Positions 26,945 to 35,740 of a stretch of DNA of 64,000 bases are shown here, one piece after another. A program made the position numbers and the translations under genes. The first letter of the stretch is position 1; every line of letters starts with the position of its first letter. Source of the DNA: Mariniblastus sp. (GTDB lineage: Bacteria; Planctomycetota; Planctomycetia; Pirellulales; Pirellulaceae); the NCBI GenBank assembly GCA_011523945.1, contig WTFU01000162.1:31521-95520 (forward strand), given 5' to 3'. The notes beneath the pieces were generated by a model. That model searched no databases and was not told the origin of the DNA. It worked only from the letters and a program-made list of their open reading frames with translations.

Positions 26945-27808
26945 TTAGTCAGCCAATTCGTCCATGTCAGATACATCATGGCTTTGGGGCAAATCGGCAA
27001 GTTCTTCGAGTTGGAACAGATCGAGAAAGCGGTTCGTAGTTGAGTAGTATTTTATTTTGGGGTTGGATTCGCCCGCCTCTACGGTCAAAAGCTGTCGTTT
27101 AACTAGCTGGGCCAAGACACCACCGCTTGGTTTGAGCCGAATTTTTTCGACCAATTCCTTCGTGGCCGGTTGGTTGTAGGCAACGATCGCCATGACATCG
27201 ATTGCAGATTGACTGAGGCGGACTTGCCGATTGCGACCGAAGAAGTCTTGTTGAAATTCAACAAGTTCAGGGTCGAGCTTCATTTTGAATATCCCTCCTT
27301 CCGAATCGATCCGGAAGGCGGCATTTTCTTTTTCGTATTTGGCATTGAGGGCGCGGACAGTTTGGGTGACTTCTTTTGGACTCACGTCGCGGAGGACTGC
27401 GGCAATTTTTCGACTGTTAAGCGTTACGCCTTTGGGAGCACCAACAAATAAGATGGATTCAATAATCGACTCAGGTGAAATGGAACAGCAAGCATCATCA
27501 TCAATTTCGGGGGATTCCTCCACTTCCTCAATTGGCGTGCCATCTAGTTCGTCCGGTTCGGTAATTGACGATTGGGTTGACTCTGGAAACTCTTCAGAAG
27601 TGTCTCCACGCGTTTTTAACGCATCTGCGTAAGCTTGACTTAGTTGATCCAGAGAAAACTCTTCCTCGTCCTCTTCCTCTTCTTCGCCTTCTGAATCGTA
27701 AGCGTCGTCTTCTTCGACCGAGTCATGCATTTCCGAATCAGTCAAGGCTTCCAAATCTTCTGGATCTGAGAACTCAATATCGGAATCGTCTTCAGGCGTG
27801 TCAGTCAT
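26945..27808 (-). CDS. scpB: Segregation and condensation protein ScpB with acidic N-terminal extension
   Basis: A 287-residue protein. The conserved ScpB part begins near residue 110 (ESIIESILFVGAPKGVTLNSRKIA) and holds two winged-helix domains; RLSQSAIDVMAIVAYNQPATKELVEKIR is the second-domain signature. ScpB binds ScpA and the SMC kleisin complex and is needed for chromosome condensation and partition. The first 110 or so residues are an extension rich in Asp, Glu and Ser that is not in typical ScpB (about 180-200 residues) and is probably unstructured. scpA is not adjacent. The gene is read divergently from ggt. Confidence 0.93.
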   Translation of the reverse strand: MTDTPEDDSDIEFSDPEDLEALTDSEMHDSVEEDDAYDSEGEEEEEDEEEFSLDQLSQAYADALKTRGDTSEEFPESTQSSITEPDELDGTPIEEVEESPEIDDDACCSISPESIIESILFVGAPKGVTLNSRKIAAVLRDVSPKEVTQTVRALNAKYEKENAAFRIDSEGGIFKMKLDPELVEFQQDFFGRNRQVRLSQSAIDVMAIVAYNQPATKELVEKIRLKPSGGVLAQLVKRQLLTVEAGESNPKIKYYSTTNRFLDLFQLEELADLPQSHDVSDMDELAD

Positions 27809-28005
27809 AGCGTAAGCTTAAGGGAGACGTTGGTTGTCTCGCAAGTCGGAGTTACTGGTACTAGCTAAAAGCGGCGATATTTGGGTCGAAAGTTTTCAAG
27901 GATGAATCAAATTACTTAGCGTGGTTACCTATTTTTACTGGTCGATTGCTTTTAGAATTAGAGGTAGGGGCATTGTCGCAGTTCGCTTTCTTTTGGGGAT
28001 TGATT

Positions 28006-29775
28006 GTGTTGAAATTTGCTGGGATCAGGTGGGTGGTTAGTGTGCTGTTTTGTGCGGTGCCGACTTCTGTTTGGGGGCTTCAGTCAAGCTTGGTGAACGT
28101 GACTCCCCTGCCCCGTTCGGCGGGAGTACAAATTGACAACTCTGAATCGACATCCCGCAAAAATATGGTTGCATCGGTTCATCCTCTAGCGACGCAGGCG
28201 GGGGTAGAAGCGTTTGCCAAGGGTGGCAATGCAATTGATGCTGCAATAGCCACGGCTTTAACACTTGGGGTTGTTGATAACTTCAATTCTGGGATTGGAG
28301 GCGGATGTTTCATCTTGATTCGGACAGCAAACGGGGAAGTGTTTGCGATTGACGGGCGAGAGATGGCGCCAGCTGCGGCGACGCAAGACCTCTTTCGAAA
28401 TGCAAAATCTCGTTTTGTAAATCCAAGTCAAACGGGCGCTTTGGCAAGCGGTGTGCCGGGCGCGTTGAAGGCTTACGCTCAAGCAGTCGCTCAGCACGGG
28501 CGATTAGATCTTCAGGCTTCATTAATTAAAGGAATGGAAGCGGCAGAAAATGGGTTTCAGGTGACGGAAGCGTACGCTGCAAAACTGCGGATTGCAAAGA
28601 AAGCAATGTTGCAGTTTCCCAGTGCTGTTGACGTTTTTTTTCGGCCCGATCCAAAAACAGGTCAGCTAGAGCCCTATCGAGCGGGCGAAGTTTTAAAGCA
28701 GGCTGATTTGGCAAAAACGTATCGCAAGATATCCCAGGAGGGGACGGATTGGTTTTATCGTGGTCGCTTTTCTGAGTTGACTGAAGAATGGATGAAAGCC
28801 AATGACGGAATTATGACGGCTAATGATTTTACCAAATACCGAACTGTAAACCGGAGACCGGTTCGATCGACGTATCGTGATTTTGAAGTCTTTGGATTTC
28901 CGCCCCCGAGTTCGGGTGGAGTACATGTTGCTCAAGTGCTCAATATTCTTGAGCAGTTTGATTTGGCTGAAATGTATCAAAGGGACCGTGCAGGGTTCTA
29001 CCATGTGGTGGCGGAAGCGATGAAGCTTGCTTTTGCAGATCGAGCATTTTGGTTGGGGGATCCAGATTATGTAGATGTTCCGCGTGGTTTGATTGAGAAA
29101 AGTTATGCCAAGGAGCTGGCGGGTAAGATAAAGATGAATTCGGTGTTAACAACAGATCATGGTATGCCCCCGGATGCTGCAACCGATTTTTTTGAACGAC
29201 ATACAACCCATGTAGCTGCCGCAGATAGTGAAGGTAATTGGGTGGCCCTGACCACCACAGTTAACACAACTTTTGGCGCAAAATATGTCATTCCGGGAAC
29301 CGGAGTGATTATGAATAACCAGATGGATGACTTTGTTGCGTTTCCTGGAAAACCGAATGCCTTTGGTTTGATCGGTGGTGAAAATAATGCGGTTGCGTCT
29401 GGCAAGCGACCGCTTTCGAGTATGAGTCCGACGATTGTTTTGAAAGACGGCAAGCCAATTTTGACAGTCGGAGCTGCGGGAGGGCCAAAAATCATCACCG
29501 AAGTTCTGTGGGCCATTATTAACCATCTTGATTTGGAAATGCCAATCGGGAAGGCAATCGCAGCCCCGCGTTTACATCATCAATGGGCTCCAAAACAATT
29601 ATTGCTGGAGACGAGTTTCGACAATAGGATTGCCGAGCAATTAACGGCAAAGCAACATCTAATGAAGCGCTCTTCATCAATGGGGATCTGTCAGGGGATT
29701 TCATTTGATGCAGACACCGGACTTTTTACCGGCGCGTTCGACCCGCGTACAACTGGCAGTGCGGCCGGTGAGTAA
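28006..29775 (+). CDS. ggt: Gamma-glutamyltranspeptidase
   Basis: About 589 residues if the GTG at 28006 is the start; it follows a GGGGA at good spacing and begins a clean signal peptide. A TTG at 27946 would add 20 residues. The protein is a periplasmic or secreted Ntn hydrolase that cleaves glutathione and other gamma-glutamyl compounds. The autoprocessing site is in ERHTTHVA, the second Thr being the likely catalytic N-terminal residue of the small subunit. NTTFGAKYVIPGTGVIMNNQMDDF and GKRPLSSMSPTIV are standard small-subunit motifs. The large subunit has GGNAIDAAIATALTLGVV. The gene is followed 76 bases later by an EEP-fold hydrolase. Confidence 0.95.
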   Translation: MLKFAGIRWVVSVLFCAVPTSVWGLQSSLVNVTPLPRSAGVQIDNSESTSRKNMVASVHPLATQAGVEAFAKGGNAIDAAIATALTLGVVDNFNSGIGGGCFILIRTANGEVFAIDGREMAPAAATQDLFRNAKSRFVNPSQTGALASGVPGALKAYAQAVAQHGRLDLQASLIKGMEAAENGFQVTEAYAAKLRIAKKAMLQFPSAVDVFFRPDPKTGQLEPYRAGEVLKQADLAKTYRKISQEGTDWFYRGRFSELTEEWMKANDGIMTANDFTKYRTVNRRPVRSTYRDFEVFGFPPPSSGGVHVAQVLNILEQFDLAEMYQRDRAGFYHVVAEAMKLAFADRAFWLGDPDYVDVPRGLIEKSYAKELAGKIKMNSVLTTDHGMPPDAATDFFERHTTHVAAADSEGNWVALTTTVNTTFGAKYVIPGTGVIMNNQMDDFVAFPGKPNAFGLIGGENNAVASGKRPLSSMSPTIVLKDGKPILTVGAAGGPKIITEVLWAIINHLDLEMPIGKAIAAPRLHHQWAPKQLLLETSFDNRIAEQLTAKQHLMKRSSSMGICQGISFDADTGLFTGAFDPRTTGSAAGE

Positions 29776-29851
29776 AAAAACGCAGTGGGATTTATTTTGC
29801 GGGTGTGACCGAGGCAGTCGCTAGACCATCAAGCAACTTGGCGTGAAAACG

Positions 29852-30544
29852 ATGAAGTCGATTAGTTTTCTAAGTTGGAATTTGAATTTGATGGAGAACT
29901 CTCACCAAGCCCCATTCGGGTGGCGCATGGATCAAGCTGAATCGCTCATTCGCGAACGGGTGCTATCGGTCGCTCCAGACTTTGTCTGTTTTCAAGAATT
30001 GCCGGGTTTGGTGCCCTATGTGGAAACGCATGAGCTGATTCCGGCGAACACAGTCAGCCATTGCGGAAATTTGGCGACTTTGGTTCGACGCGGGTTACTG
30101 GATCAAGTGGAAAGCCGAGCCATAGGTCGAAATGCGGTTTTATCAGCGATGGAATCTGTTGGGTTTAGCATTGCTAATGTTCATTTACCACCTGGAGGTC
30201 AGGGGGAAGTGAAGCGTTTAAATGCGATTGAAAGCATTGTCTCTATCTGTCCGACGCCTAACTTATTGGTGGTGGGTGACACAAACACACGGATTAGCGA
30301 AACGTCAGCGATTGAAGCATTGGGCATTCGAGGAGAGCTTCCCCCTACACCCACTTGGGATAGCCGTCGTAATCGTTTTCGGGAGGATGGAAAAAGATTT
30401 ACGGCTTATTTTACGCGCTATTTCCACCGTGGCGGATTTGAGGTCAAAGATGTCAGGGTTTTCAATCAGGCGTGGAATGTAAACGGCGCCCGCTTTTTTC
30501 TATCAGATCATTTTGCTTTGGCAGGGCGAGTCAATTTGCAGTAA
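29852..30544 (+). CDS. Endonuclease/exonuclease/phosphatase-family protein
   Basis: About 230 residues from the ATG at 29852 (GTG at 29843 is an alternative). It has the EEP fold signatures: LSWNLN at the N-terminus, CFQELPG with the metal-binding Glu, VVGDTNTR in the place of the usual GDFN, and LSDHFAL at the end with the Asp-His pair. Proteins of this fold cut phosphodiester or phosphomonoester bonds in nucleic acids, lipids or inositol phosphates. There is no signal peptide. It is short for the family, with little besides the core fold. The substrate is unknown. It follows ggt on the same strand. Confidence 0.85.
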   Translation: MKSISFLSWNLNLMENSHQAPFGWRMDQAESLIRERVLSVAPDFVCFQELPGLVPYVETHELIPANTVSHCGNLATLVRRGLLDQVESRAIGRNAVLSAMESVGFSIANVHLPPGGQGEVKRLNAIESIVSICPTPNLLVVGDTNTRISETSAIEALGIRGELPPTPTWDSRRNRFREDGKRFTAYFTRYFHRGGFEVKDVRVFNQAWNVNGARFFLSDHFALAGRVNLQ

Positions 30545-30699
30545 TCGTTGCGAAACACGAGAAGAAAACAAATGGCCCCGAGGCGGATGGAGGAGTTCTT
30601 TTGAGTTACATAGGACCTAGGCAAACACGGTAATCCTTTCAATAATCACTGGCTACTAAATCGATAACTTGCCTTTCGTTTAAAAAAATTGGAAATAGC

Positions 30700-31164
30700 A
30701 TGAGTGCAGATACAAGACTCGAGGAATTAGGATTTGAATTGCCACCGGCTCCCTCGGCAGTTGGCGTTTATAAGCCAGCGATGATCGTTGACAATCTGTG
30801 TTACACGTCGGGTCACCTTCCGGTGCAAACGGATGGCTCTTTGATGGTTGGTTGTGCGGGACGCGATGTTGACCAGCAGAGCGCTTATTTGGCTGCGCGC
30901 CAATCTGGGTTGACGATGTTATCCACGCTGAGAACAGAGCTCGGGTCACTCGATAGGATCAAGCGAGTTGTCAAATTGTTTGGCATGGTTTGCTGTACGG
31001 ATGAATTTACTCAGCAGCCTGCGGTTATCAATGGCTGTAGTGAGTTGATGTCGGCTGTATTTGGGGAGGACGCTGGAGTTGGTACGCGAAGTGCTGTGGG
31101 GGTTAATGCACTGCCACTTGGGGTTACGGTTGAAATCGAAGGTATCTTCGAACTTTATACTTAA
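30700..31164 (+). CDS. RidA-family protein
   Basis: A 154-residue YjgF/YER057c/UK114 protein. It has the family's NLCYTSGHLPVQ strand and the C-terminal GTRSAVGVNALPLGVTVEIE. Arg130 is the arginine that enables RidA-type imine/enamine hydrolysis, and Glu145 and Glu147 complete the typical VEIE. This suggests it can release ammonia from reactive 2-aminoacrylate-like intermediates. It is longer at the N-terminus than E. coli RidA (about 128) and belongs to one of the Rid subgroups with an N-terminal LxxLG leader. It is the first of a rightward run with DinB and ABC genes, though the function of that run is not known. Confidence 0.9.
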   Translation: MSADTRLEELGFELPPAPSAVGVYKPAMIVDNLCYTSGHLPVQTDGSLMVGCAGRDVDQQSAYLAARQSGLTMLSTLRTELGSLDRIKRVVKLFGMVCCTDEFTQQPAVINGCSELMSAVFGEDAGVGTRSAVGVNALPLGVTVEIEGIFELYT

Positions 31165-31220
31165 TTGTTGATGTGGCCATTATTGTTGATCAAAGATCGA
31201 TCCATTGAAATTTCTTTATT

Positions 31221-31760
31221 ATGTTTGAACATCAGTATACAATTGCGGACGGCGTTTCTGAAAAGTTAGCGATCGCCATTCGCCATATCGAATTCGCAAG
31301 AAACTACAGCCGGTCACTACTGGATGGGCTTGAAGACGAGGATTGGTTCTGGAGCCCGGATCAATTCACGACACATATTGCTTGGCAGGTTGGCCATCTT
31401 GCGATGTCTGAATATGGGCTTACTTTATTTAGGCAGCGTGGGCGAGATCTGGGCATCGATTCACAATTAATGTCGAGTAAATTTCGCAAGCTGTTTATGC
31501 GTGGTACGCAACCGGTAGCGGATCGCAGTGCCTACCCGGAGCCGAGTGAGATTGTCGAGGTTCTGGATCGAGTTCATGCGCGGATGCGGATCGAGATTGT
31601 CGGATTTGATGGTCCTCAATTAGACGAACCGCTGGATCCACCGCATGCTGCTTATGCGACTCGTTACGGTGCGCTTTTGTTTGCGGGTGATCACGAAATG
31701 ATCCATTCGGGACAGATAGGGATGCTTCGCCGATTGATGGGAAAAGACCCGATTCGATAG
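31221..31760 (+). CDS. DinB-superfamily protein
   Basis: A 179-residue four-helix-bundle protein of the DinB/YfiT superfamily. The metal-binding histidines are expected in THIAWQVGHLAMSEYG (about residue 50) and GDHEMIHSGQIG (near 160). Members are thiol S-transferases or metal-dependent hydrolases that use bacillithiol, mycothiol or similar thiols. The substrate here is not known. It lies between the ridA-like gene and the ABC transporter genes on the same strand, only 14 bases before the next start codon, so it is probably translated on the same message. Confidence 0.85.
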   Translation: MFEHQYTIADGVSEKLAIAIRHIEFARNYSRSLLDGLEDEDWFWSPDQFTTHIAWQVGHLAMSEYGLTLFRQRGRDLGIDSQLMSSKFRKLFMRGTQPVADRSAYPEPSEIVEVLDRVHARMRIEIVGFDGPQLDEPLDPPHAAYATRYGALLFAGDHEMIHSGQIGMLRRLMGKDPIR

Positions 31761-31774
31761 TCACAGGCGTGAAC

Positions 31775-32686
31775 ATGTCAACAAAATTGGTTCAAGCAAA
31801 ATCACTCACGAAAAAGTTTGGCGACTTTACGGCTTTGGATCGATGTTCCCTGGAGATTCATGAAGGTGAAGTGTTTGGTTTGCTTGGCCCAAACGGGGCC
31901 GGTAAATCTACTTTTCTTCGTTTATTGTTAGGGTATCTCAAGCCGACAGCAGGAACGGCTGAAATTGGCGGGTTGGATTGTCTCCATCGTCGCGTCGATG
32001 TTCACAAAATGGTGGCCTACTTGCCAGGCGATGCGCGTCTGTTCCGGATGATGCGTGCACGAAAGATGCTTGAAATATTTTGCGGTTTTCGTGACGACGC
32101 GAGTTTTGAGAAAGCGGTGGCAATTTCCGATCGGCTGGAGTTGGATTTGTCTCGTTGGGTGGGATTGATGTCGACAGGGATGCGGCAAAAACTAGCCCTC
32201 GCGATAACGCTTTGTAGCGAGACACCGTTAGTGATTTTAGATGAACCCACCGCGAATCTTGATCCGACCGTTCGTGGTCGTGTGATGGAATTAGTAAATG
32301 AGGCGAAGGCAGCTGGCCGTACCGTAATTTTTTCGTCGCATGTTCTGCCGGAAATCGAGGATACGTGCGACCGGGTTGGTATCCTACGCGCCGGCGAACT
32401 GGTCCACTTGGAGTCAATCAGTTGTTTAAAAAAACAGCACCGGATTCTTGCGAACCTTAACGGAGATTTACCAGAGCTACCTGAAGGATTACGCGATTCT
32501 ATCGTGGTCAAGCAAAATGGGGGGGGCGTACAGATCGAAACGCCTGGCGAGCTTTCCGCAGTTTTGCGATGGCTTTCTGACGCGCCTATCTCTGATGTCT
32601 ACATTCAGCCCGTAGGGCTGCGGGCTGTCTATGATCGTTTTCATCACAAGTCGTCGATTTCGATGCAGACGGAGTCAACTGTATGA
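31775..32686 (+). CDS. ABC transporter ATP-binding protein
   Basis: A 303-residue ATPase starting at the ATG at 31775. The Walker A motif is GPNGAGKST near residue 38, the signature is LMSTGMRQKLALA and the Walker B is VILDEPTANLDP; a switch His is in FSSHVLPE. The last 80 residues form a C-terminal domain often seen in ABC-2 export ATPases. It energises the permease encoded next, whose ATG overlaps its stop codon (ATGA-type overlap). Substrate is unknown: lipids, antibiotics or glycans are all possible. Confidence 0.93.
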   Translation: MSTKLVQAKSLTKKFGDFTALDRCSLEIHEGEVFGLLGPNGAGKSTFLRLLLGYLKPTAGTAEIGGLDCLHRRVDVHKMVAYLPGDARLFRMMRARKMLEIFCGFRDDASFEKAVAISDRLELDLSRWVGLMSTGMRQKLALAITLCSETPLVILDEPTANLDPTVRGRVMELVNEAKAAGRTVIFSSHVLPEIEDTCDRVGILRAGELVHLESISCLKKQHRILANLNGDLPELPEGLRDSIVVKQNGGGVQIETPGELSAVLRWLSDAPISDVYIQPVGLRAVYDRFHHKSSISMQTESTV

Positions 32687-33651
32687 ACCGTCCTCTGATG
32701 AAAAAATACCTTGCGGAAGGTTGGTTGTTGTTTGCGGGGTTAGCCCTTGGTGTATTCGCATTTTGCTGGTTTCGCGTTTGGGTTGTAGGGGAGTTGGATA
32801 CGGCTCAATTTCGGCAGATCATAGATCTTCTGCCGAAGGATTGGAGAAAGTTTGCGACCGTCGATTTTGATTGGTTAGTCTCGTATCTAGGCAGAACTTC
32901 GTTAACACTTAACGAGCCAATGTTGATTTCATTGATCTGTGCATGGGGCTTGGTAAGGGGGTCGGATGTTGTCAGTGGCGAGTTGAGTCGCGGAACAATG
33001 GAAATGTTACTGGCTCAACCGGTTAGTAGGAGAAAGATATATCTTCAACATGCTGCGATGACCCTTGCGATGATGTTTTTGTTAGTTTTGGTATGCTGGT
33101 TGGGCATGGCATTAGGGATTTGGACAACGAGTGTCGAGGAAACAACTTATCCTTCGATTCAAATTCAATTAATCGACTACGCCATTCCACTTAGTTTTTT
33201 GCCGCCGAAAACTTCGGTGGTTGCCATGAGTTCCGAAGTGAATCCGTTTCTCTTTTTGCCAGGGCTCTTGAATTTGTTTTGTCTTGGTGTTTGCATGAGT
33301 GGATTCGCTGCGTTTTGTTCTTCGTTAGATCGCTATCGCTGGCGAACGTTAGGGGGTGTCGCAGCATTCTATTTTTGCAATGCCGGAATTCGAATGCTCG
33401 GAATGGGATCTGAGAAATATTGGTGGGCAAAGCATTGCGGATTGTTTGGACTCTATCATCCGGCAGCCGTAATCAAGCAGACGGACGCCAACGTCGCAAA
33501 CTATTACGCAATCCTTCGATATGAGCCAGATGGAACCTTGGCCGGTTTGGCATTGTTTCCAAATTGTTTGCTATTAATTTTGATCGGGATTGGTTTTTAC
33601 TGGGCTGGTTTGATGATTTTTCAAAAGCGGGATATTCCTGCACCGATGTAG
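32683..33651 (+). CDS. ABC-2-type transporter permease
   Basis: A 322-residue membrane protein with about six hydrophobic segments, one at the N-terminus (LLFAGLALGVFAFCWFRVWVV) and a cluster from about residue 85 onwards (MTLAMMFLLVLVCWLGMAL). The motif ELSRGTMEMLLAQPVSRRKIYLQH between the first two is the usual cytoplasmic coupling region of ABC-2 permeases (ERG-TME-L-PVSR). It overlaps the ATPase gene by four bases, so the two are coupled. The large loop between TM1 and TM2 is outside. It probably forms a homodimeric exporter with the ATPase. Confidence 0.9.
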   Translation: MNRPLMKKYLAEGWLLFAGLALGVFAFCWFRVWVVGELDTAQFRQIIDLLPKDWRKFATVDFDWLVSYLGRTSLTLNEPMLISLICAWGLVRGSDVVSGELSRGTMEMLLAQPVSRRKIYLQHAAMTLAMMFLLVLVCWLGMALGIWTTSVEETTYPSIQIQLIDYAIPLSFLPPKTSVVAMSSEVNPFLFLPGLLNLFCLGVCMSGFAAFCSSLDRYRWRTLGGVAAFYFCNAGIRMLGMGSEKYWWAKHCGLFGLYHPAAVIKQTDANVANYYAILRYEPDGTLAGLALFPNCLLLILIGIGFYWAGLMIFQKRDIPAPM

Positions 33652-33711
33652 AATCAAAAAGGTGTTGGTTTGAATCCTTTTATGGAACGATCCGATAGGG
33701 GGCGTCGCCAG

Positions 33712-34239
33712 TTACCAGTCGTGCTGGTTTCTTAGCCATTCAATCTGCCCCAGGTGGTGGCGGATGTGCCAAAGCGTGCGCGAGAGAGTTTGGCGGAGAG
33801 TAAGGATCTCTCCAATTTCTGGGTGAAAAAAAGTGCGTTCGAGATCTTCAGCGTCCAGGTTTTCAATTAAAACGGACCACCTTGCATGAAGGCCATCCAT
33901 CAGTTGCAACGACGGTTCAAGTTCGGATTCTCTCGCATCGAATGTTTCTGACCATTTCGTTTCATTAAAAGTTTTGATCAACGGCGAGGCTTCCGTTAAC
34001 GCCCACTTAAACCGAATGTAAGTGTTCAATTGACTGTCAGCGAGGTGGTGTACTATTTGGCGAATGGACCAGTTGCGATAACGAACCGTTAATTGCTCAG
34101 AGTTCAGGGAGTTAATTGAATTGCGGATCTCCGCGGGGCAACGTTTCAGTTCTTCGAGTTGAGGAATTAAAGCTTCCTCGACGTCTGATTCGACGTATTC
34201 GCCCACAGGGAATTCTGGTGGTTCATTGTTTTTGTTCAT
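33712..34239 (-). CDS. YfiT-like DinB-superfamily protein
   Basis: A 175-residue protein with the YfiT/bacillithiol-transferase pattern: IRQIVHHLADSQLNTYIRFKWALTE and TLWHIRHHLGQIEWLR contain the histidines that bind a divalent metal (usually nickel or zinc). The N-terminal PVGEYV and LPQLEEL are as in YfiT. It may transfer a thiol or a hydrolysed substrate in detoxification. It ends 61 bases from the convergent permease gene. It is the second DinB-type protein within 3 kb. Confidence 0.9.
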   Translation of the reverse strand: MNKNNEPPEFPVGEYVESDVEEALIPQLEELKRCPAEIRNSINSLNSEQLTVRYRNWSIRQIVHHLADSQLNTYIRFKWALTEASPLIKTFNETKWSETFDARESELEPSLQLMDGLHARWSVLIENLDAEDLERTFFHPEIGEILTLRQTLSRTLWHIRHHLGQIEWLRNQHDW

Positions 34240-34282
34240 GAGCTTATTTCAGAAATGGAAGGAGAGACGGCGTCGCTGCAGG

Positions 34283-35692
34283 CTATGAGTCTTTTAATCG
34301 AAGGTAGTTTTTTGCATTCGAATAGCAGATATTCTCAACCAAGGTGCCAATAAATTGAAAATCATTGGGGAGGATGCCTGCCTCTATATCATTTCCCAGC
34401 ATGTTGCAGAGAATGCGACGAAAATATTCATGTCGCGTGAAAGACATGAAACTTCTTGAGTCGGTAAGCATGCCCACAAACCTGGATAATAGGCCTGTAT
34501 TGGAAAGTGTATTGAGCTGCATTTCAATTCCCTCTTTTTGATCAAGGTACCACCAACCGGAACCAAACTGCATCTTTCCTGGGCCTGAATCGCTTTGGAA
34601 GTTACCCAGCATCGTGCTAATGAGATAATTGTCTGAGGGGTTTAGATTGTAAACGATGGTTTGAGGAAGGGCGTTCTGTTGATCGAGGTGATTCAAGAAT
34701 GCGCCGAGCGAGCGTCCTTGAGATACGTCACCCATCGAATCGCAACCGATATCTCGACCAATCGCGTTGAAGAGTCGTGTGTTGTTGTTGCGCCAAACAC
34801 CGGTGTGAAACTGATTGGTCCAGTCTTTTTCTGCGTCCATGCGAGCTAACTCGATAAGCATGAATGTAGAGAATGCCTCATGCTGTTGAGAGTTGGCCTT
34901 TACTCCGCTTATGGCACTGTCGAATATAGTCGACGCTGTTGATTTGCCACAAAATGCTGCTGGGACAAACTCGCAACCATGGTCGGAGAGGCGTGACCCC
35001 ATGGCGTGGAAAAAATCATGGCGAATTCTCAATGCGGAAAGTAAGTCGTCAATTGAATTAATGGCGATGCCGGAAGCAGATTCTAGTTTTTTAATCCACG
35101 GTTTAAATTCGTCAGGGCGATGCACGAACAATGCCCAATCGGGACGAAAGCAGGGGTAAACCTTCGTCTCGAATTCAGATGCTGCTATCTGTTGGTGAAA
35201 TTCCAGTGAGTGGGTCGGATCATCCGTGGTGCACAAAGCCGTAACATTAAATCGCCGGAGAATGCCCTGAGTCGTCAACTCTTCCCGCTCTGCTATTTGG
35301 TCATTACATTGGTTCCAAATTTTCTCTGCATTTTCTTCGCAGAGCAATTCATCGATATTAAAAAAACGTTTTAATTCGAGGTGTGTCCAGTGGTAGAGCG
35401 GATTTCGAAGTGTGTGGGGGACCGTTTTTGCGAACGCCAGGAATTTGTCTTTGGGAGATGCTCCTCCAGTGATGAAATTTTCGGGGATTCCATTAGCTCG
35501 CATTGCTCGCCATTTGTAGTGATCGTGATTAATCCACATTTCGAAGAGGTTTTCAAATTGTCGATTTTCGGCAATGTCGCGTGGCGAGAGGTGGTTGTGG
35601 TAATCAATAATGGGTTGGTCGCGAGCGTGTTCGTGGTAGAGTCGGCGACTCGCTTTAGTAGCCAGTAAAAAGTCTTCGTTGATAAATGTCAT
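34283..35692 (-). CDS. uxaC: Glucuronate isomerase
   Basis: A 469-residue uronate isomerase of the amidohydrolase superfamily. The opening FINEDFLLATKASRRLYHEHA, then IIDYHNHLSPRDIAENRQF (His-x-His metal site) and TLRNPLYHWTHLELKRFF are standard. CTTDDPTHSLEFHQ and FVGMLTDSRSFMSFTRHEYFRRILCN are also typical. It converts D-glucuronate to fructuronate and D-galacturonate to tagaturonate, the first step of uronate breakdown in the cytoplasm. No other uronate genes are next to it here. Confidence 0.96.
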   Translation of the reverse strand: MTFINEDFLLATKASRRLYHEHARDQPIIDYHNHLSPRDIAENRQFENLFEMWINHDHYKWRAMRANGIPENFITGGASPKDKFLAFAKTVPHTLRNPLYHWTHLELKRFFNIDELLCEENAEKIWNQCNDQIAEREELTTQGILRRFNVTALCTTDDPTHSLEFHQQIAASEFETKVYPCFRPDWALFVHRPDEFKPWIKKLESASGIAINSIDDLLSALRIRHDFFHAMGSRLSDHGCEFVPAAFCGKSTASTIFDSAISGVKANSQQHEAFSTFMLIELARMDAEKDWTNQFHTGVWRNNNTRLFNAIGRDIGCDSMGDVSQGRSLGAFLNHLDQQNALPQTIVYNLNPSDNYLISTMLGNFQSDSGPGKMQFGSGWWYLDQKEGIEMQLNTLSNTGLLSRFVGMLTDSRSFMSFTRHEYFRRILCNMLGNDIEAGILPNDFQFIGTLVENICYSNAKNYLRLKDS

Positions 35693-35740
35693 ATGATTGG
35701 CTTTCTGAAAAGCAAGTCGAATGTGGCAGGCGAAAATATA

